Of a stretch of DNA of 64,000 nt, positions 55,831-63,638 are shown piece by piece; position 1 is the first letter of the stretch, and every line of letters begins with the position of its first letter. The notes below the pieces were generated by a model. That model was given only the letters and a program-made list of their open reading frames with translations. It was not told where the DNA came from and did not search any database. The stretch is from G051132615 sp051132615. Its GTDB lineage: Bacteria; Pseudomonadota; Gammaproteobacteria; Burkholderiales; Neisseriaceae. The DNA lies in contig NZ_CP152375.1 of NCBI RefSeq assembly GCF_051132615.1, positions 620,001-684,000 of the forward strand, in the 5' to 3' direction. A program made the position numbers and the translations under genes.

Positions 55831-56193
55831 TTAAGCACTAGCCAAACTTGCTTTTGCTTGTTCAACAATTTTCGCAAAAGCTGCTTTATCAAATACAGCC
55901 AAATCAGCCAAAACTTTACGGTCAATATTAATTGAAGCACGTTTTAAGCCGTTCATGAACTTGCTGTAAGATAAACCATTTTCACGTGCACCTGCATTGA
56001 TACGTACAATCCATAATTGACGGAACTGACGTTTGCGTTGGCGACGATCGCGGTAAGCATATTGCCCCGCTTTCATTACAGCCTGTTTGGCAACACGATA
56101 GACATTTTTACGACGACCGCGATAGCCTTTAGCTAACGCAAGAACTTTTTTGTGACGAGCACGAGCGGTAACACCGCGTTTTACGCGTGGCAT
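55831..56193 (-). CDS. rplT: 50S ribosomal protein L20
   Basis: The 120-residue basic protein is full length, with the typical MPRVKRGVTARARHKKVLAL start and RDRRQRKRQFRQLWI (about 49-63). It is needed for 50S assembly and represses the infC-rpmI-rplT operon in many bacteria. It starts 12 bases after rpmI. Confidence 0.97.
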   Translation of the reverse strand: MPRVKRGVTARARHKKVLALAKGYRGRRKNVYRVAKQAVMKAGQYAYRDRRQRKRQFRQLWIVRINAGARENGLSYSKFMNGLKRASINIDRKVLADLAVFDKAAFAKIVEQAKASLASA

Positions 56194-56205
56194 AATTTAT
56201 ACTCC

Positions 56206-56403
56206 TTATGCGTAAGGTAACATTTTAGCAACAGAAGCCATATCACAAGCACGCACCATAGTGGTACCACGTAATTGGCGTTTATTTTTAGTGGTTTTTT
56301 TAGTCAAAATATGACGTTTAAACGCATGAGCGCGTTTAACACCACCGTTACCCAACACATTCAAGCGTTTTTTCGCACTCGATTTGGTTTTCATTTTAGG
56401 CAT
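56206..56403 (-). CDS. rpmI: 50S ribosomal protein L35
   Basis: The 65-residue basic protein reads MPKMKTKSSAKKRL at the start and ends DMASVAKMLPYA, both diagnostic of L35. It lies between infC and rplT in the conserved order. AGGAGCAA precedes the ATG. Confidence 0.97.
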   Translation of the reverse strand: MPKMKTKSSAKKRLNVLGNGGVKRAHAFKRHILTKKTTKNKRQLRGTTMVRACDMASVAKMLPYA

Positions 56404-56539
56404 GAATTGCTCCTAAATCATTTTTTAGATAAGGCATCGGGTGGCAAAAGCACTTTAGAACCCAGATACCACGCTTTTTGCTGCAAAAAATACATCCTAA
56501 CCTTACGCAGCAAGTAAGGTTAGGCGCAAGATTATAACC

Positions 56540-57058
56540 TTATTTTTTCTTGGGGGCAATCATCATAACCATTTGTCGCCCTTCCATTTTTGGAAACTGC
56601 TCAACAACACCTATTTCGGTAAGATCTGCTTCTATTCTTTTGAGTAAATTCAAACCTAGTTCCTGATGAGCCATTTCACGCCCACGGAAACGTAAAGTGA
56701 TCTTTGTTTTATCACCCTCTTCCAAAAAGCGCTTAATATTACGTAATTTAATATTATAGTCGCCTTCATCGGTTCCAGGACGGAATTTAATTTCCTTAAT
56801 TTGAACCTGCTTTTGTTTCTTCTTAGCTTCATCACGTTTTTTGGCTTGTTCATACTTATACTTACCAAAATCCATCAATTTACAAACAGGTGGGTTTGCC
56901 GTAGGTGAGATTTCAACCAAATCAATATCATGTTCTTCCGATAAAGCCAAAGCTTCACGAATACCCACAACACCTAACTGTTCCCCTGTATGACTGATTA
57001 AGCGCACTTCCTTAGCGGTAATTTCACCATTAATGCGTGCTTCACGTTCTTGAGCGAT
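56540..57058 (-). CDS. infC: Translation initiation factor IF-3, with AUC start codon
   Basis: About 172 residues. In the frame upstream of RLISHTGEQLGVV, conserved residues AQEREARINGEITAKEV extend back to an ATC at 57058 that follows AGGAG by 8 bases. An in-frame stop lies further upstream, and no ATG, GTG or TTG lies between that stop and the ATC. IF-3 genes often start with AUU or AUC so that IF-3 limits its own synthesis. The N domain, linker (DEAKKKQKQVQIKE) and C domain are complete. It follows thrS by 21 bases. Confidence 0.92.
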   Translation of the reverse strand: MAQEREARINGEITAKEVRLISHTGEQLGVVGIREALALSEEHDIDLVEISPTANPPVCKLMDFGKYKYEQAKKRDEAKKKQKQVQIKEIKFRPGTDEGDYNIKLRNIKRFLEEGDKTKITLRFRGREMAHQELGLNLLKRIEADLTEIGVVEQFPKMEGRQMVMMIAPKKK

Positions 57059-57079
57059 AGCAACTTCTCCTATTAATTA

Positions 57080-58993
57080 TTAATTTGCTGCAAATGTTTG
57101 CTGTAATTCATTTTGCAAATGTTGAATAAACTCTTCAACGCTCATTTGCCCTAAATCTTCACCTTTATGGCGAATAGCTATTTTTCCTGCTTGTTTTTCC
57201 TGCTCACCAATAACGAGCTGATATGGTACTCTTTGCAAACTGTGTTCGCGAATTTTATAACCAATTTTTTCATTTCTCAAGTCAAGCTCTACTCGAAAGC
57301 CTGCCTCTTTAAATTTTTGGGCAATTTCACGACAGTAATCTGACTGCGCTTCAGTAATATTCATAATCATCATTTGCACTGGTGCCAACCACAATGGAAA
57401 AGCACCAGCATAATGCTCGATCAAAATACCAATAAATCGCTCCAAAGACCCCAAAACAGCCCTATGCAACATAACAGGCATCTTACGACTGTTATCTTCT
57501 GCCACATATTCGGCAGATAATCGATCTGGTAGCACAAAGTCTAGTTGTAAGGTACCACATTGCCAAGATCGCCCTAGTGCATCTTTAATATGGTATTCGA
57601 TTTTTGGGCCATAAAAAGCCCCCTCTCCTGGCAGCTCTTCCCATTCCAAACCACAACTTGATAATGCATCTCGTAGACCTTGCTCTGCCAAATCCCAAAC
57701 TTCATCACTACCTGAACGCTTTTCTGGACGTAAAGACAGTTTAATTGAAACTTCATTAAATCCAAATTGCTGATAAACTCTCATCAACAAATGATTAAAC
57801 GACTGTACTTCTGCTTCAACTTGCTCAGGTGTACAAAAAATATGGGCATCATCTTGAACGAAACCACGTACACGCATTAGACCATGTAAAGCCCCTGATG
57901 GTTCATTACGATGACACGAACCAAACTCAGCCAACCGCATAGGCAAATCACGATATGATCTTAAACCTTGATTAAATACTTGAATATGCCCAGGACAATT
58001 CATTGGTTTAACCGCATAATCACGCTTTTCTGATTCAGTAATAAACATATTTTCATGATAATTTTCCCAGTGTCCTGATTTTTCCCACAACACTCGATCC
58101 ATTACCATGGGGGTACGAATTTCCTGATAGCCAGCATTCGTTAACTCTTGGCGCATGTATTGTTCGATACTTTGCCATAAGCTCCAACCTTTAGGGTGCC
58201 AAAACACCATTCCAGGCGCTTCATCTTGTAGATGAAACAAATCCAGCTGCTTACCTAATTTACGATGATCCCGTTTTTCAGCTTCTTCAATACGATACAA
58301 ATAATCAGCTAAATCTTCTTTTTTTGCCCATGCCGTACCATAAATACGTTGCAGCATTTCGTTGTCACTGTTGCCACGCCAATAAGCGCCTGCAACTTTA
58401 AGAAGTTTAAATACTTTCAGTTTACCTGTAGAAGGAACATGCGGCCCACGACACAAATCAGTAAAGCTGCCTTCACGATACAATGAAAGTACCGCACCTT
58501 GCGGAATATCTTCTATAATTTTTGCTTTATAATGTTCACCTAAATCATTAAAAAACTTAATGGCTTCATCACGAGGAAGCTCATAGCGCTCAACTGGATA
58601 ATCGGCTTTAGCCAATTCATGCATTTTCTTCTCTATGATCGCTAAATCATCTGGCGTAAACGGGCGCTTGTAACTAAAATCATAATAAAAACCATCTTCA
58701 ATTTCAGGTCCAATGGTCACTTGTGCATCAGGAAACAATTCTTTTACAGCAAAAGCCAATAAATGTGCGGTAGAATGACGAATAATGCTTAAACCATCTG
58801 CATCTTTATCAGTCACAATAGCCAAATGTACATCTTGATCAATAAGATAAGAAGTATCAACCAAGGTACCATCTACTTTGCCAGCTAAAGCAGCGCGTGC
58901 CAAACCCGTTCCAATTGACGCGGCCACATCATATACACTTACTGGCTGATCAAAGGAACGAATAGACCCATCGGGCAAAGTAATATTAGGCAT
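57080..58993 (-). CDS. thrS: Threonine-tRNA ligase
   Basis: About 637 residues from ATG 58993 (MPNITLPDGS), which matches the usual start; the frame from 59008 adds five residues. TGS and editing domains are followed by the catalytic core: NCPGHIQVF with the zinc Cys, EFGSCHRNEPSGALHGLMRV (about 354-373), the HIFC loop, and motif 3 HRAVLGSLERFIGILIEHY. The anticodon domain ends the protein. A tRNA-Val gene and terminator lie just upstream. Confidence 0.97.
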   Translation of the reverse strand: MPNITLPDGSIRSFDQPVSVYDVAASIGTGLARAALAGKVDGTLVDTSYLIDQDVHLAIVTDKDADGLSIIRHSTAHLLAFAVKELFPDAQVTIGPEIEDGFYYDFSYKRPFTPDDLAIIEKKMHELAKADYPVERYELPRDEAIKFFNDLGEHYKAKIIEDIPQGAVLSLYREGSFTDLCRGPHVPSTGKLKVFKLLKVAGAYWRGNSDNEMLQRIYGTAWAKKEDLADYLYRIEEAEKRDHRKLGKQLDLFHLQDEAPGMVFWHPKGWSLWQSIEQYMRQELTNAGYQEIRTPMVMDRVLWEKSGHWENYHENMFITESEKRDYAVKPMNCPGHIQVFNQGLRSYRDLPMRLAEFGSCHRNEPSGALHGLMRVRGFVQDDAHIFCTPEQVEAEVQSFNHLLMRVYQQFGFNEVSIKLSLRPEKRSGSDEVWDLAEQGLRDALSSCGLEWEELPGEGAFYGPKIEYHIKDALGRSWQCGTLQLDFVLPDRLSAEYVAEDNSRKMPVMLHRAVLGSLERFIGILIEHYAGAFPLWLAPVQMMIMNITEAQSDYCREIAQKFKEAGFRVELDLRNEKIGYKIREHSLQRVPYQLVIGEQEKQAGKIAIRHKGEDLGQMSVEEFIQHLQNELQQTFAAN

Positions 58994-59032
58994 AGCCTTA
59001 AACTCCAAAATAATAATGAAACCACTTTCAAC

Positions 59033-59054
59033 AAAAAAATGCGACCTTGTCGCA
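59033..59054 (-). terminator. Terminator/attenuator between tRNA-Val and thrS
   Basis: On the minus strand TGCGAC-AAG-GTCGCA is followed by TTTTTTT, directly after tRNA-Val and 40 bases ahead of thrS. It may end the tRNA transcript or attenuate thrS. Confidence 0.85.
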
Positions 59055-59072
59055 CCTTTTTATAAAAAAATC

Positions 59073-59149
59073 TGGTAGGCACGATTGGATTCGAACCAAC
59101 GACCCCCACCATGTCAAGGTGGTGCTCTAACCAACTGAGCTACGTGCCT
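59073..59149 (-). tRNA. tRNA-Val (anticodon GAC)
   Basis: The acceptor arms AGGCACG/CGTGCCT pair fully, and CCA is encoded. The anticodon arm is CCACC-TTGACAT-GGTGG and the T arm has GTTCGAATC. It is the last recognisable gene upstream of thrS on this strand. Confidence 0.96.
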
Positions 59150-59430
59150 GTAAAAATCAACTTGTTACTTTAATAATATTCTCAAAAAAACCAAATATAA
59201 ATAACAACTAGCAACTTCTTTCAGTCAAATATAGTGACCGGAAATTTTAGAGTCGAACACTAACTAGGCTATTATTTGTTCAAACATATGGAATAAAAGA
59301 ACCAGATCAAACAACTTCTGATTTTCCCTATCTGCTACTAGATATTTATCTATGTTTGTAATGCACTAATTAAAAACCTTCATGCGATAAGATTTGTTCA
59401 AAATTTCAGCGAACTGCAAGGAAGAATTTT

Positions 59431-59673
59431 ATGTCAGAAATGATAGAACGTCAATCTAATGCACAGCCACTACAAAAAGTTCTATGGCTAACCAAATCAG
59501 CTTCCAAAAGATATAGACGATTTATGGTTTGCCTTAGCCTATCCGAGAAGAAACGATTGTATTTTCGATACACAAACACGGTACAAGTACATGTTTTATC
59601 CTATTACCTCATACTGCAAATCAGGTATATCAAGGTTTACATTAAAAAAAAACATCAAAAAGCAAAAGAATGA
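59431..59673 (+). pseudogene. Possible frameshifted small gene
   Basis: AAGGAAG precedes an ATG opening an 80-codon frame (MSEMIERQSNAQPLQKVLWL). Near 59510 the next frame takes over more protein-like sequence, IDDLWFALAYPRRNDCIFDT and TRYKYMFYPITSYCKSGISR, suggesting a single-base frameshift in an older gene. No family is recognised. It sits at the edge of the EndoU toxin zone, so it could be a remnant of that locus. Confidence 0.3.
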
Positions 59674-59866
59674 ACTCATTTATTGCCAAGTAGTATAAAG
59701 TTATAAATGAACATATAAAAACTAAAAATAAATCTAAAATATTGAAAATTGCCTGTAAAAATATCGAGTGCAAAGATAAATCACCAATATTGAGTGACAG
59801 AAAAACAACAAAAGTAATCTTGAAATCTTGACATAAAGTCAAAATGAAGTGAAAGAAATAAGGCAA
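59642..59866 (-). CDS. Possible short hydrophobic protein
   Basis: The 74-residue frame is almost entirely hydrophobic (FILTLCQDFKITFVVFLSL, FNILDLFLVFICSFITLYYL) with two possible helices. It lies between two fragments of the toxin locus. It could be a membrane-type immunity remnant or a chance frame in AT-rich DNA. Confidence 0.25.
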   Translation of the reverse strand: MPYFFHFILTLCQDFKITFVVFLSLNIGDLSLHSIFLQAIFNILDLFLVFICSFITLYYLAINEFILLLFDVFF

Positions 59867-59891
59867 ACCTTTGTCAACGATATCTTACTCT

Positions 59892-59995
59892 ATTGGCTTT
59901 TAAATAAAATGGCTCATCATCAACGCATACCAACCTTCACCTTAATCGCACCATAGCTGCCTACGGACTCCAATAGTTTTGTAATAACTAAATCA
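59892..59995 (-). pseudogene. Relic of the EndoU-like toxin tip
   Basis: The stretch aligns base by base with 63829-63925. Its translation, DLVITKLLESVGSYGAIKVK then VGMR-stop, corresponds to DLVITELLEPVGSNGTIKAK VGMR of the intact tip. A 5-base deletion then shifts the frame, after which EPFYLKAN matches EPFYLKTN. The homology ends 10 bases before the MerR gene stop. Confidence 0.85.
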
Positions 59996-60005
59996 TCAAA
60001 GATAT

Positions 60006-60371
60006 TCATCTTAAGCTAGATATTTTTTTTCTATAGAAATCAATTTTCTCATTTAAGTTGTTCAAATGACCTTGCCAATTTGCAACTGTTTCCAGAACAA
60101 ATCTCTGATGATGCTGCAAAAGTAACATTCGCTCTTCTAATGTTATATCTCCTCGTTCCCTCAGCAAAGCATATTGTTTGATTTGCTTAATCGGCATGTT
60201 CGTATCTTTAAGTTTTTTAATAAACAAAACCCAATTGACATCATGTTCCGTATAATAACGATGTCCATTTTTATGACGATTAGGTTTAATTAAATTCTCT
60301 TTTTCATAATATCTTAAAGTATACCTACTAAGCCCTGTCCTTTCAGAAAACTTTCCAATTGAGTCATACAT
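60006..60371 (-). CDS. MerR-family regulator, AdhR/NmlR-like
   Basis: About 121 residues from ATG 60371, with GGAG 6 bases upstream; the longer frame is unsupported. IGKFSERTGLSRYTLRYYEKENLI (split, about 5-28) is the helix-turn-helix; FIKKLKDTNMPIKQIKQYA (about 52-70) resembles the aldehyde/electrophile-responding subgroup. The mature protein has no Cys, so it cannot use the Cys-based sensing of AdhR or NmlR. A strong palindrome between a -35 and -10 lies in the divergent region before the SDR gene. Confidence 0.87.
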   Translation of the reverse strand: MYDSIGKFSERTGLSRYTLRYYEKENLIKPNRHKNGHRYYTEHDVNWVLFIKKLKDTNMPIKQIKQYALLRERGDITLEERMLLLQHHQRFVLETVANWQGHLNNLNEKIDFYRKKISSLR

Positions 60372-60393
60372 ATTCATCTCCAATAAAAAACAG

Positions 60394-60425
60394 TTTGACT
60401 TAGAGTTTACTCTAAGAATTACAGT
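60394..60425 (+). promoter_or_regulatory. MerR-type operator and promoter for the SDR gene
   Basis: TTGACT (60394-60399) and TACAGT (60420-60425) are separated by 20 bases, the over-long spacer of MerR-controlled promoters. Between them lies a perfect 8-2-8 palindrome, CTTAGAGTTTACTCTAAG (60399-60416). Confidence 0.8.
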
Positions 60426-60500
60426 CATGTCTCTTCCTCGGAACATCCTGTAAAAATATTTTCTTGTGACTGAGCCTATTAATTCCTGTAAGGAAAACAA

Positions 60501-61241
60501 ATGAATTCAATTTTAGATAAAGTTATCATTATTACTGGCGCAAGTAGTGGAATCGGTGAAAAAACTGCCCGCCTCTTAGCAAAAAAAGGGGCTATTCTTG
60601 TGCTTGCTGCTAGACGGAAAGGACGGATTGATAAATTAGCACAAGAAATCATACAAAATGGTGGCAAAGCAATCTCAGTAGAAACCGATGTCACCAGCCG
60701 TGCGGATGTAAATAATCTTATTGAGCAAGCACTCAATACATATGGTCGTATTGATGTTTTGGTAAATAATGCTGGAATTATGTCAATTGCGCCACTTAAC
60801 CAGATAAAAGTAGTTGAGTGGGACACAATGATTGATGTCAATATTAAAGGTGTGTTGTATGGTATTGCAGCCACCCTACCCATCTTTGAAAAACAACAAT
60901 CAGGTCATTTTATTAATATATCTTCGGTTGCAGGACTCAAAGTTTTTAGCCCTGGTGGGACTGTCTATAGTGGAACCAAATTTGCAGTAGCTGCTATTTC
61001 TGAGGGATTACGTCATGAAGTGGGCGCCCATATTCGTACCACAACAATTTTCCCCGGTGCAATTGATTCAGAATTGAAGCTAGGCAGTTCGGATACTCAA
61101 AGCATAAAAAATCTTTCTGAATTTTATCAACATGCCATCTCAGCAAGCTCTGTTTCACAAGCGATTGCTTTTGCCATTGAGCAACCAGCAGATGTTGACA
61201 TTAATGAGATCGTATTACGTCCAACCAGTCAGGGCTTCTAA
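60501..61241 (+). CDS. Short-chain dehydrogenase/reductase
   Basis: The 246-residue protein has the NAD(P) motif TGASSGIGEKTARLLAKKGA (about 11-30), NNAGIMS (about 89-95) and a catalytic Ser-Tyr-Lys set in ISSVAG and YSGTKFAV (Tyr about 154, Lys about 158). The phosphate-binding Arg residues after the second strand (AARRKGR) suggest NADPH. The substrate is unknown. AAGGAAA precedes the start. The divergent MerR regulator probably induces it together with the CMD-like gene. Confidence 0.92.
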   Translation: MNSILDKVIIITGASSGIGEKTARLLAKKGAILVLAARRKGRIDKLAQEIIQNGGKAISVETDVTSRADVNNLIEQALNTYGRIDVLVNNAGIMSIAPLNQIKVVEWDTMIDVNIKGVLYGIAATLPIFEKQQSGHFINISSVAGLKVFSPGGTVYSGTKFAVAAISEGLRHEVGAHIRTTTIFPGAIDSELKLGSSDTQSIKNLSEFYQHAISASSVSQAIAFAIEQPADVDINEIVLRPTSQGF

Positions 61242-61316
61242 AGTTATTTATTTAAAGATAACAGTATAGAAAACCCAAAAACACAATTTTATCAATTTAA
61301 TATATGGAGTCATATC

Positions 61317-61805
61317 ATGAAAATAATTTCTCGTTACCTAACAGCATTTATTTTTTCAGGGTTAACCATTTGTACCCATGGTTATTCATATTCAGAAACG
61401 GTGATTTCCAATACTTCAGGGGAAAGCCGACTTGAGCGTGGAAAAAGAATGTTGCAGGTTATCGATGGGGAAGCCGGAGAAAAGGTCATTGCCTCTTTAG
61501 AAGATATTGCACCAGATTTTGCCACCTATATCTTTGAATACCCTTTTGCAGATGTGTATTCACGACCACAACTTAATCTTCGTGATCGTGAGTTGGCAAC
61601 AATTTCAATGCTAACAGCCATGGGGACAGCAACACCTCAGCTAAAAGTACACATTGAGGCTGGGTTAAATGTAGGACTGACACAAACTGAAATTATTGAA
61701 GTCATGATTCAAGCATCTGTCTATGCGGGGTTTCCCTCTACACTTAATGGATTAGCAGCAGCTAAGGAAGTTTTTTCTGAACATAATAAAAAAGTATTTA
61801 AATAA
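61317..61805 (+). CDS. Exported carboxymuconolactone decarboxylase-like protein
   Basis: The 162-residue protein begins with a signal-like segment (about 1-26, LTAFIFSGLTICTHGYSYS) and then a CMD domain: LNLRDRELATISMLTAMG (about 92-109), QLKVHIEAGLNVGLTQTEI (about 115-133) and ASVYAGFPSTLNGLAAAKEVF. The CxxC of AhpD-type peroxidase relatives is absent, so it resembles gamma-CMD-like members. The location is probably periplasmic. It follows the SDR gene, likely in one MerR-controlled unit. Confidence 0.85.
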   Translation: MKIISRYLTAFIFSGLTICTHGYSYSETVISNTSGESRLERGKRMLQVIDGEAGEKVIASLEDIAPDFATYIFEYPFADVYSRPQLNLRDRELATISMLTAMGTATPQLKVHIEAGLNVGLTQTEIIEVMIQASVYAGFPSTLNGLAAAKEVFSEHNKKVFK

Positions 61806-62015
61806 GATGTTTGCTATTAGAAAATTTAAAGTAATTCATACACATAATGATTGATGTAATAAAGACAAATATATTTATGTGTTTTTAACTAAGTTTTACT
61901 CAATAGAAAGCTTACCACTCTATCTCCATACAACAAAACAAATAAATTTAATGATGTTATTTGAAATCATTATTATTTTTGAAATTTTATTTATATTAAT
62001 AAAGGAATGATTAAA

Positions 62016-62366
62016 ATGAAAAAAATGGAACTAATCGTCATTACTTCTATAGCTTTAAACATGTCATACGTAAACGCAGATACTGTGATCATCAAAACGT
62101 CTACTGAAACTGATCACTACTTAACACAGAGGGATAATCAAAACCAAAAATATAATAAAAATCTTGCTCACTTTTCTTTAATACCATCAATCGTGGATAC
62201 AGATACAGTGCTCATAAACACGTCGGCTCAAACCAATAATTATTTAACACAAAGGGATAACCAAAGCCAAGAATATAATAAAAGCCTTACTCATATTTTT
62301 CAGTCCGAGAGATATGATCCTTCTGAGCCAGCATGGTCTATTAAAAACTTCAAAAGTAATAAATAA
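62016..62366 (+). CDS. Secreted protein with two internal repeats
   Basis: About 116 residues from ATG 62016, with AAGGA 9 bases upstream; an ATG at 62007 is too close to that site. MKKMELIVITSIALNMSYVN is a probable signal peptide. The mature part holds two 33-residue repeats, DTVIIKTSTETDHYLTQRDN and DTVLINTSAQTNNYLTQRDN, each followed by NQKYNK or SQEYNK. This recalls short repeat proteins of the envelope. Function unknown. Confidence 0.65.
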   Translation: MKKMELIVITSIALNMSYVNADTVIIKTSTETDHYLTQRDNQNQKYNKNLAHFSLIPSIVDTDTVLINTSAQTNNYLTQRDNQSQEYNKSLTHIFQSERYDPSEPAWSIKNFKSNK

Positions 62367-62390
62367 ATTAAGGGGAACTAAGTAGTATTC

Positions 62391-62442
62391 GCTCAAATTT
62401 GGCTAACATTCCAATTAAATTGGTTCGTTATCAAATTTGAGC
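62391..62442. repeat. Long inverted repeat with a nested palindrome
   Basis: GCTCAAATTTG (62391-62401) and CAAATTTGAGC (62432-62442) flank a centre containing TAAC...GTTA and CCAATTAAATTGG, so the whole 52 bases can fold as one imperfect hairpin. No T run follows. It lies between the repeat-protein gene and the convergent immunity gene. Confidence 0.75.
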
Positions 62443-62469
62443 TAAATTACTTTGAATAATGAAACCTTG

Positions 62470-62949
62470 TTATTGTTCAGGAAAAGGCATTTCACGCCTA
62501 AAATCTTCGATAGTAGACAAATCCTTGCCTTCAATCATCTGCTGGCACTCACGCCAAAATTTAAGCACAGTACGATATTGGTTAAAGGTGAATTGTTGTG
62601 GTTCACCACCACTATCGGGATCGATTGAGTATTCTGTGTTTTCATTTGTAATCGCCATACAGCCCTTTTGTGCTACAGGAGGAGATAACCATATTTCATT
62701 TGCGTTAATTCCCCAATCACCAAAACGAAGGTCATCGGGTTTATACGTTCCTTGTTCTGCTTGTTGTAATAGCTCTTCAAACTCCGTATCGGCTTTAGGT
62801 CTTTGTTGCTCAATGAATTCTAATAACGTATATCCTATAGCCATATCTAAAGTGCCATCTTCATTAAAGCACCCCATACCTAATGTACGACTATGTGTAC
62901 CATCTTCATATCTAGGGAAACTACATTCTATTATTTTATTATTTTTCAT
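62470..62949 (-). CDS. Toxin immunity-like protein, second copy
   Basis: About 159 residues from ATG 62949, overlapping the end of the preceding toxin tip fragment by 11 bases; the frame to 63012 runs through that fragment. FEELLQQAEQGTYKPDDLRF, WGINANEIWLSPP and NTEYSIDPDSGGEPQQFTF (given in parts) match the paralogue at 63165, and the last 35 residues are nearly identical. I recognise no domain; position and coupling indicate an immunity protein for an EndoU-like tip. Confidence 0.75.
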   Translation of the reverse strand: MKNNKIIECSFPRYEDGTHSRTLGMGCFNEDGTLDMAIGYTLLEFIEQQRPKADTEFEELLQQAEQGTYKPDDLRFGDWGINANEIWLSPPVAQKGCMAITNENTEYSIDPDSGGEPQQFTFNQYRTVLKFWRECQQMIEGKDLSTIEDFRREMPFPEQ

Positions 62950-63157
62950 AAACAGGGTAACCTCTCCATTGTGGTACATTTTTACTTGGGGGATTGAACT
63001 CAAATAGAACATTTCCTGACTCCCCTCTCCAAACCTGTCTTGATCCTTTAATAACTAATTCTTTATTCTCAAAAGCATGGCTCATTTCAAGCTTACTTCT
63101 GGCAACTGACCAATCAGCAGGCGTTAAGGTCGATTTAGCCCCATTATTGGTTTTTTT
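62939..63157 (-). pseudogene. Orphan fragment of EndoU-like toxin C-terminus
   Basis: Immediately after the stop of the first immunity gene, the frame encodes KTNNGAKSTLTPADWSVARS (from about 63154) and ends VPQWRGYPVYEK. The intact tip has the same block with WSVTRS and IPQWRGFPLYER. The first half with the GGH motif is missing, so this fragment cannot be active alone. It carries about 72 codons of toxin homology. Confidence 0.85.
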
Positions 63158-63164
63158 AAATATT

Positions 63165-63638
63165 CTATTTTTCTGGAAAAGGCATTTCGCGTCTAAAATC
63201 TTCGATAGTGGATAAATCCTTGCCTTCAATCATCTGTTGGCACTCGCGCCAAAATTTAAGCACAGTACGATATTGATTAAAGGTGAATTGTTGTGGTTCT
63301 TCACTACTATCTGGGTCGATTGAGTATTCAGTATATTCGTTGGTGATTGCCATATGTCCTGGTAAAGCAACTGGAGGACATAACCAGATTTGCTTTGCAT
63401 TCATATCCCAATCAGCAAAACGTGGATCTTGAGGTTGGTATTCTCCTCGTTCTACTTTTTGTAATAACTCTTCAAAGGAAGCATCTTCTTTTTCGCTGGT
63501 TGAATGCTCCATTATAAAATCCAATAAGGTTCTACACGTTGCTTGATCAAGTTCTCCATTCTTTAAAAAACAGAGTAATGCAAGGGAGTGAAATGTACTA
63601 TATTTAGAAATTTTGAATACAAGTATTTTATCGTTCAT
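63165..63638 (-). CDS. Toxin immunity-like protein, first copy
   Basis: The 157-residue protein starts at ATG 63638, 11 bases inside the toxin gene, so it is translationally coupled to it. FEELLQKVERGEYQPQDPRF, WDMNAKQIWLCPP and EEPQQFTFNQYRTVLKFWRE are shared with the copy at 62470. The first 45 residues differ more than the last 60. No signal peptide or helix spans are seen, so it is cytosolic. It is the likely immunity to the adjacent EndoU-like tip. Confidence 0.8.
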   Translation of the reverse strand: MNDKILVFKISKYSTFHSLALLCFLKNGELDQATCRTLLDFIMEHSTSEKEDASFEELLQKVERGEYQPQDPRFADWDMNAKQIWLCPPVALPGHMAITNEYTEYSIDPDSSEEPQQFTFNQYRTVLKFWRECQQMIEGKDLSTIEDFRREMPFPEK

